A DNA stretch of 64,000 bases from NCBI GenBank assembly GCA_039111635.1, contig JBCAQO010000001.1, positions 1,550,001 through 1,614,000 of the forward strand. Reading direction: 5' to 3'. The notes beneath the pieces are model-generated. The model made no database searches. It was not told where the DNA came from and was given only the letters and a program-made list of their open reading frames with translations. Of this stretch, positions 56,982-64,000 are shown piece after piece (within the stretch, counting starts at the first letter, position 1; the number at the start of each line of letters is the position of its first letter). This DNA is from Heterobasidion occidentale (taxonomy: Eukaryota; Basidiomycota; Agaricomycetes; Russulales; Bondarzewiaceae). The position numbers were made by a program, and so were the translations under genes.

Positions 56982-59900
56982 TCACGAAACCGATTTGTCG
57001 GCGTGCTCCTCGTCCCACGAGCCCATCCTGAGGAACCTCGCAAGCACTTCCTCGGACCCTTTCTTGAAGATTTCCACGCCACGCGCGGGATCCCACACTC
57101 GCGCCGTAGTCTTTCGCATGGAGGTGCTCAGTGTCGCATTGCGGGGAGAATCAAGACGCGGAGAATCAAGGCGCGGGGAATCAAGGCGCGGGGAATCAAG
57201 GCGTGGGGAATCAAGGCGCGGGGACTGGGGCGGTCCAGCGCTCGACGGCGAAGAGGACGTCGCGTCGCTCGATATCGTCCTCACGACGGGCGACATCGGC
57301 GCGCGCAGCTGAGGCCTCGGCGGCGACCCTACTGCGCCAACAAGATTCACCGACGAGCCCCTTGGCGAGCCGCGAGGCGACGTGTACATACGCGGGCTTC
57401 TCAACCCAGTGGGCGACCCTAGCGGCGACAGTTTTTTCGTACCACTGGGGACCGTGTCTGCCAAATGCGCAGGCATGAACGCGCCCGTCGTGGTCGTCAC
57501 GGGCGACGACGGCGCATCTGACATCGCCATCGGCGACCACTCCCGGCGGCCCATAGGTGGAGTTATCACGCCCCGCACGCGTGATCCCGTAACCGGCCTT
57601 CCTTCCTTGTCTTTCGCGAGTCGGTCAGCATCCGGAGGGACGGGGAGGAACGCGACTTGAACACCTTGATTGCGCGTCTCCTTCGGGACCGTCTGCACAC
57701 CCACCATCCGGTATTCTTTCTTTTTGCCCTTGCCCGAGATCGAGCTTGCGCGAGACCGCCGCTTTAACTCCTCCTTGCGCTCCTCCTCGTCTCCGGTATC
57801 TTCGTCATCACCATCGACGCTGCTCTCGCCCGACTCCTCCCACTCGCTCTTGAACAGGCTATTTTCCCGCTTGCGCGACTCGATCGGATCGAAGGCGGGG
57901 GCGAGGGGCCCGGCAGGTGGCTGCACCGGGCGGACGAGCTTCGACGCGTACTTCTGTATGCTCGGGATGGAATCCCACGCGTTCATGTACATGAACGACG
58001 AGGGCAACCCAGACAGAGGGGAGTGCATCACCAGAGGAGAGTGCCCCACAGGCTGAATGGGCGAAGACACTAGCGAGGGGCTGGGCACCCCGGAGGAGCT
58101 TGCAGTCATGAACGTACCCGGAGGCGGTGAGTCGGTAGAGGGAAACACTCGACCTGGCATATGACGCGGTTTCGTCTCCCATGGGAAAACGGACCTGACT
58201 TTCTTGCGATCGGGGCTGGGCGTCATGTCAGATTGGTCGCCAAGCACATTGGTATAATGTCCCTCGCGCAGCAGGCGCTCAGGGATCTGTCCCGGCGGAG
58301 GCAGGGAGAAAAGGGCGCTGGACGGAGGCGTCGGCGAATGCAAGCTCCCAGTGGGCGTCCCGAACGAGTCCGTGGATCTATCCCAGACGTTGGGGAAGTA
58401 TGTATCAGTGGGGAAATTTGAGATTGGTACGTCTTTTGGAGGTGGTTCAATGGCAGGGTTCCACGTCAACATGGGGGGAGACCGAGGACGTGGGGGTTCA
58501 CGAGGCGGCGGCGGCTGATGATGCTCGTGATCATAGTATCGTGATGGTTCATGCGTAGGTGTCTCTGGCTGCTGTCTCGATTGTTGCCTCTCCTCTGAAG
58601 GGACATTCGAAGGTTGACTGGGTTCAGTTTGGTGGTATGCTTGTGAATGCTCATGCAAAGGCCCTGGTGGCGGGCCTTGGCCATAGTGCTGCGAGCCTTG
58701 CCCGGTCGGCAAAAACTGCTGTTGAGAGAATCCAGGGATGAATGAGAAGGACTCCTCGATCGGTCTTGCGGATTCCCCGTCGAATACTGGAAATGCACCC
58801 CGGGAACATATCGAGGAGATTCAACGATAGGCCGTTGAACATAGTATTGCGGGTGTCCTTGAGCCTGCGGTTGTTCACCATAGGGCTGACCTTGGTTTTC
58901 CTGCGAATAGTCTGGCTCACGCGGGTGCCACGGCGAAGCAGGGTCGATCTGTGGCGGTATATACGTGCTCGAGGAACGCGAAGGAGTGGGCGTCACGGGA
59001 GCCGAAGGAGGGAGGGAGAGTGCGTGAGGGTGCGGTGCGGGCGGCAGCTCATCTGGTCCTGGAGTCGGGAGCGTGTACATGCGAGGAGGCGAGTCGCCAG
59101 TAGCAGAGAACTGAGAACGCTGCGCGACGGGGGTCGAAGGGCCAACCGCGTCAAAGTAGCTCTGCTTCTGCTGAGGCGTCCTCTCGCCCTCGAGCTCTGC
59201 GCTCGGTCCCGGTTCCACTTCTGGAGCTGGCGTTGGGTCACTTCGCGGGCGCATCAGGTCGAACCGTCCTTCCAGCGGCAAGCGCATATACTCGCCCTCC
59301 CCAGGAAGCACCTGAGAATACCCAGACAGGCCGGTGAATCCTTCAACGGCTATCCTGCGCAGATCGTCGAGGCCAAGAACGGTGCCAGCTGTCAATGCCG
59401 GCAAGGGGCCCACTTCTGCGCCGATACCACTCGGCTGCTCCCAAGCCGGCTCATATCGCCGCAACGCGTATTCAGGTTGGGGTACCACAACAGTAGAGCG
59501 GTAGTGCTTGTCGTATACCGCGTACCAGCGATCGACGAGGGCCCCGTAATCATACGCGCGCGGTGGCTCCGAGGCAGCTTGCTGCGCGTCGGTCGAACCG
59601 GGTGCACGCCAAGGAATAGAACTCCAGGGTTTGTTCGGGCCGATAAAATGTATAGAGGATATCTGTGAGCCAAATCGCTCGTAGGCGGGCGCGTAACTGT
59701 GCAGGGATTCAAATATTCAGAAAGGGCACATGTTATCTTTACAGGAAATAGAAACTCACGTGTACGCGGCCGTGGGTGTCGTGTTATACGTGAAGCTGAG
59801 CCTGTGCCAGTCACTGCCTCGCCACTCGTTGAGAAGGCCCTGGTCACCGCCATCCCAACTGCCTTTCGACTTCGATAGATCCATTAATTCATTGAAACTG

Positions 59901-60668
59901 GCTTCTCTCGGGGTCAATAGCATCAGCCCAGAGTTGAATATGTCGGGCCATCCGACGTCTGGGACGGCTGCGAACTCATAAGGAAGGGTAAAAAGGTGAG
60001 AGAGTGGACGGGTTGGGAGAATATCGGCATCGAGGAAGACGATCTTGGAGTATTGAATCAGGCGGAAGACATGCAATTTCGTCAGGACCGAGTGGAGGTC
60101 CGGACGACCTGATTTGGGAGAAACAAGTGAGCAGGGGTGTTTCATATAGGGTTACAATGTGCCCCATGTTAACGGAAATGAAGTGGACCGCCGCAGCGGG
60201 GATAATGATTAGAGGCCATTGCACTCTCCCACATGAGACGCACACAGTCATGTGTCGTGCTTGAGGCCGATCCCGTGTCCGAGCTGTATTCATTCTGCGG
60301 CGAAGTCTCACAAGCAAGATATCCACCGCACAGAGGAAGACAAAGGGGGGAAGGACCGGAATAATTGCCTTTCGAGAAGATGTCTCGAGACGCGAGATTG
60401 CGGAGCACTCACCTAGGAGGTGCAATCCACGGGCGTTGTTCTCCTCGATAATCTCTACACCGATAACAACATTGAAAGCTCTCCTCAAGAGCTTTATGCT
60501 GGATACGTCTACTGTCTCGGGAGTGACGAGGCAAACGGTGTGGAAATCGACCTCGGGTGGAGTGGGTGGAGTTGTATGTACATCTCTGAGGGCGGCTGCG
60601 ACGGTGAGTGCGCCAGGGAGGTAAGAGTCAGAAGTCAATAAGGTAACAAAGGCATAAGGAGTGGCCAT
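56982..60668 (-). CDS. GLG: Glycogenin-like glucosyltransferase (GT8) with long disordered tail
   Basis: Self-glucosylating starter protein of glycogen synthesis and a known matA-linked gene. From the ATG at 60668: YAFVTLLTSDSYLPGALTVA, KLLRRAFNVVIGVEIIEENN, the next exons with RPDLHSVLTKLHVFRLIQYS, KIVFLDADILPTRPLSHLFT (the D-x-D metal motif of GT8), then DVGWPDIFNSGLMLLTP, WDGGDQGLLNEWR and SSIHFIGPNKPW. The start 39 bases upstream (60707) is an in-frame option. After about 330 residues the rest is low-complexity Pro/Ser/Gln-rich sequence with an acidic patch (DGDDEDTGDEEER) and a C-terminal AARVWDP-like block (KTTARVWDPARGVEIFKKG) typical of fungal glycogenins, where it may bind glycogen synthase. 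One frame shift is needed near 58780. Five SPRLD units occur at 57146-57220. Confidence 0.85.
57146..57220 (-). repeat. Tandem 15-base repeat in the glycogenin tail (five SPRLD units)
   Basis: Five near-identical 15-base units (consensus on the plus strand GGGAATCAAGGCGCG) encode S-P-R-L-D on the minus strand. Units differ by only one to three bases, so the array is young. Being a multiple of three, copy-number change keeps the frame. It lies just before the conserved C-terminal block. Confidence 0.9.
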
Positions 60669-61382
60669 GGACTGGCGGGTGGAGCCCAAGTGCAGCGGCG
60701 CGGTCAAGGACGAGGGGAATGGTCGCCTCTGCCGATACTGTATTTTTTATAGAAAACCGATGTTGGATTCCCCATGGGCGGGATACTCAAAATCAACAGG
60801 TGTAAATAAGGTCGAAATTGGCGCTTCTTCAGGCCCGGGCCGATCTAGAGATCCAAAGCAATCTGTCCTCGATTGCCAGGTCCCGCAAGGCTCCGCACCC
60901 CCCCGCGTCCTGGGCTGTCCTGGGTGTCTCTTTGACGTGTTCCATCGGGCGCAGTGTTGGCTATGCCCCTCTGCCCAACTCCCTTGACGGTGCTCGTGGA
61001 TAGAGGACAGCCAGGTCGGCCGATAGAGCGTCGGAAGGGTCGTCGGATGGTTCTCACAGTCATGGAGGTTTTTACGTTTTGAGAGCTGAAACCATTTGGA
61101 AACCGGTCTGATTCGAAGAGACACGCTGAATCGAATCTCCCGATTTGTTCTGCAAGTCTGCGAATATGCATTTGTGCCAGTTTGTGCCGCTGTCAACGCC
61201 GGAGCCGCCTACGTCAAGGCGCTTGGAGATGGGGAGCGTGCCAATGGGTGTCGGAGGAGAGGGAATGGCATGACGTCAGCGGGAGATGAAGGTCGCAACA
61301 TGTCGGGTGCTGGCCTGCTCAGTACGGCCTAGCTGGTAGCATGTCCCCGCTCTTGTCTGTCGTCTGCTAGTAGTCCCCCCCG
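60669..61382. promoter_or_regulatory. Divergent intergenic region between glycogenin and ABC1 kinase genes
   Basis: The two genes start here in opposite directions; both promoters lie in about 700 bases. The plus strand turns pyrimidine-rich at 61340-61380, immediately before the kinase start. No convincing gene inside. Confidence 0.45.
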
Positions 61383-63770
61383 ATGGCCCTTCGTCTGGCC
61401 GCCCTCCCCGCGTCCCTCCGCTTGTCCCTCTCTACCCCCGCAAATTTTCAACGAGTGCGCTACGCGTCCCGCTGGGCTCAAGATCGTTCCTTCTCAACCT
61501 TCTTCACTCGCGCACCCTTGTACTCCCGCGTCTCAATCAGGAGATCTGCCTTATGGCTTGTCCCAGTAGTCGGAGGCCTCGGTTTCCTCCTCTTACCAAG
61601 GCCTCCGTCGTTGCTTCCTCACGTCTTCGCCTCACCCACCCTCATCCCATGCTCAGACCGCTCATCGTCCTCCCAGCCATGTGACGACTTTCTCACCGAA
61701 CGGGAACTATCGGTGCTCAAAAGAACCCTATGTATGCTGCGAGATAATGTCTGGGAGTCCATCCTCACTGCCCGTCGTTTCATCCACTTGTTCATCCTGT
61801 TTTTTCCTGTCATCCTTTCGTCACCGATCCTGCTTATTGGGTCTCCCGAGAAAAGGCTCAAAGGGGAAAGATGGGGCGCTTTGTGGTGGTATGATTTATT
61901 GGTAGTTCAAATGGAGCGTGCGGGACCGACGTTCGTTAAGGTGCGTCCGATCATCATTCTATAGAGTATGCGCGTCTAACTGCACGCCTTTCAACAGTTG
62001 GCCCAGTGGGCGGCATCTCGTGCGGACCTGTTCCCCAATGCACTTTGTAGCCGACTTGGGAAGCTGCACTCGCGAGGCACGCCGCATTCATTGGCACACA
62101 CGAAGCGAATCATTGAGCGCGCGTTCCAGCGACCGTTCGAGGAGGTCTTTGAGGAGTTTGATGAGACACCTATAGGCACGGGGGCAGTTGCGCAGGTGCG
62201 TATATGCGCGGTTTTCTGATCACGCCCACTAGATAAAATGACAGGTGTACCGAGCCACTCTCAAACAAGACCTCCTTCCTCCATCCTACTTTGAGCCCAA
62301 GCGTACGCCGAAATCCGGATCAGGCGCAATTGCGCCTGCGATCATTCCTGAGTCGACGCCCTCCGTACCCACCGCCACCGTCGCGATCAAGGTCCTCCAT
62401 CCGCGCGTCACCAAGCTGATTGCGCGCGACCTCGCGATCATGTCAATGTTTGCGCATATCATCACCCTTTTCCCTGGCATGCACTGGGTGTCCCTTCCCG
62501 AGGAGGTCGAGGTGTTCGGCCGCATGATGTACGAGCAGGTCGACCTTCGGCATGAGGCGGATAACCTTATCACATTCGAGGATAACTTCTTGACGAGAAA
62601 GGCGCCTATCACGTTCCCGAGACCCTTGCGGACGTGGTCGACGAAGGATCTGCTGGTGGAAGAATACCAAAAAGCCCTGCCTCTCGAAACATTCTTGAAA
62701 AATGGCGGCGGGCCTTATGACGACCAGCTTGCGGAACTCGGTCTCGACGCGTTTCTGGTATGCAGTTCTTGTTGATCATCCTCCTTGTCTAACTCGGACC
62801 CAGAACATGTTGCTTTTAGACAACTTCGTTCACTCTGATTTGCACCCCGGAAATATCATGGTCAAGTTCACTAAACCCTCTAATTCTGCGCTCGAGATCT
62901 TGAAGAATCTTTGGACTTCTTCGTTCACCAAGGACAAAATTATGCTACCACCTAATACTAACGCCAGCGACTGCGATGCCATCGTCACGCGTCTCAGCGC
63001 TCTTTCCTCATCTCCTCAGGCTTGGCAGCACGAGCTCCGAATACTCAACGAAGAGGGTTACCTCCCTGAGCTCGTCTTCATCGACGCTGGGCTCATCACG
63101 ACGCTCGATGCACAGAACCGCCGCAACTTCCTGGACCTCTTCCGCGCGGTCGCCGAGTTCGACGGCTATCGCACGGGGCAGCTGATGGTCGAACGCTGCC
63201 GCACGCCCGAGCTTGCCATCGACACGGAAACGTTCGCGCTTAAGATGCAGCACATCGTGCTGAACGTCAAGCGAAAGACGTTCTCGCTCGGGCAGATCAA
63301 GATCTCGGACATCCTGACGGACGTGCTCAAGGCCGTGCGGCAGCACCATGTCAAGATGGAGGGTGACTTCATCAACACCGTCATTTCGATACTGCTGTTG
63401 GAGGGCATCGGGCGACAGTTGGATCCCGGGTTGGATTTGTTCAAGAGTGCGTTGCCGATTTTGAGGCAGTTGGGGAGGCAGATGACGGCGCAGGAGAGCA
63501 TGAGGCAGCTTCCGACAGGAAACTTTGGCGCCTTGTTGAAGGTGCGTGATACTTTGTATCCGATATTCATTTACCAAATTTGTTTTCCTCCGTGGCGACG
63601 GAATAGGTTTGGGTATGGCTCGAGGCGCGAGAACTGGCTTCCGCGGCGTTTGTGAACGCAGACGATCTTGTTCGGTACGACTGGTAAGAACATTCTACTC
63701 GCATGCATCTTCGCGTCCGATCCCAGCTAACATGATTCTCGCTTTGTGCAGGCTGGTCCCTAGCATATAG
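61383..63770 (+). CDS. Mitochondrial ABC1/UbiB-family kinase-like protein (YPL109C type)
   Basis: Member of the ABC1/ADCK family, atypical kinases of the mitochondrial inner membrane; yeast YPL109C (Cqd2) affects coenzyme Q distribution. Exons: 61383-61940, 61998-62195, 62245-62757, 62804-63541, 63607-63683, 63752-63770. The N-terminus is basic and Ser-rich with a hydrophobic segment (LWLVPVVGGLGFLLL), then AGPTFVKLAQWAASRADLFP, the ABC1 KxGQ-like motif with Leu-Ala-Gln, then PIGTGAVAQVYRATL (Ala-rich loop), VAIKVLHPRV (ATP Lys) and MMYEQVDLRHEADNL. The catalytic loop reads FVHSDLHPGNIMV and the metal motif VFIDAGL (DxG). ADCK-type signatures are all intact. It lies next to glycogenin, the same order seen beside matA in other homobasidiomycetes. 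Confidence 0.88.
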
Positions 63771-64000
63771 GAAGTGCGGCGTGTTTGGGGCGCCTGATCC
63801 ACATTTCTTTGCCTCGGAGTCGTGAGGATGGATTCGTGGGATTGTTATTTTATGCAATTCGATAATGATAGGATAGGATAGGATAGTTAGGCAAGTACAT
63901 AGACATCTAGAGGCCCCTAGTTGCTCTAATAGCGGATTCGATGAGATTCGATGGCATTTCGCAGGGAAGCAGATGGTTGCCGGCGAATATATGCAACACA
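63771..64000. other. Downstream region of the ABC1 kinase gene
   Basis: Terminator region and window edge. A short run of GATAG-type units (GATAGGATAGGATAGGATAG, about 63868-63888) is present. No gene is seen. Confidence 0.4.

Noticed and set aside
57146..57220. CRISPR-like array
   Set aside because: Units are directly adjacent without spacers, are 15 bases long and encode protein in a eukaryotic gene.

Overview
The window is nuclear DNA from a basidiomycete fungus, most likely a homobasidiomycete (Agaricomycetes). Genes are dense, are cut by many introns of about 50-70 bases with GT(or GC)...AG borders, and code for proteins typical of this class. The key landmark is the homeodomain mating-type locus (matA/HD): a mitochondrial intermediate peptidase gene (33270-35726), two divergent HD1/HD2 gene pairs (36293-40541 and 41169-45591) and the beta-flanking gene (46116-47106). 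Glycogenin (56982-60668) and a YPL109C-type ABC1 kinase (61383-63770), both known as matA neighbours in Polyporales-like fungi, lie further out. The species cannot be named from the sequence.

Layout. 1-5158: edge of a type II membrane protein gene, a Golgi nucleotide-sugar (GDP-fucose-like) transporter and a CAT-like acyltransferase. 5159-9255: gene-poor, with one possible small gene and a decayed seven-helix membrane protein gene. 9599-18897: an Rsc9/ARID2-like chromatin remodeler subunit, an ARMH3-like protein and the glycine cleavage P-protein. 19581-32772: a seven-helix membrane protein, Sec61 gamma, a PPR protein, Cog1, a TMEM115 homologue, FAM32A and an RSF1-like WHIM protein. 33270-47106: the mating-type locus. 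47567-63770: an MFS drug transporter, an alanine-rich repeat protein, a secreted DNase I-fold enzyme with a jacalin lectin tail, a tail-anchored protoglobin, glycogenin and the ABC1 kinase.

The HD pairs should make the heterodimeric transcription factor that controls mating compatibility. The striking point is that neither HD2-type gene shows a homeodomain, although both keep the N-terminal recognition region and the HD2-type tail. In addition, HD1-a has lost the invariant Asn and Phe of its recognition helix (W-L-A-Q-V-R), while HD1-b keeps W-F-Q-N-A-R. So only one of four mating proteins appears able to bind DNA in the usual way. Many neighbours serve the secretory pathway (nucleotide-sugar transporter, ARMH3, Sec61 gamma, Cog1, TMEM115) or mitochondria (P-protein, PPR, MIP, ABC1 kinase).

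Quality caution: at least ten places in conserved genes need a one- or two-base correction to keep the family reading frame, several at short homopolymers. This suggests indel errors in the assembly. Start-to-end spans are given for multi-exon genes; exon borders quoted in the evidence come from reading splice sites and the family frame by eye.
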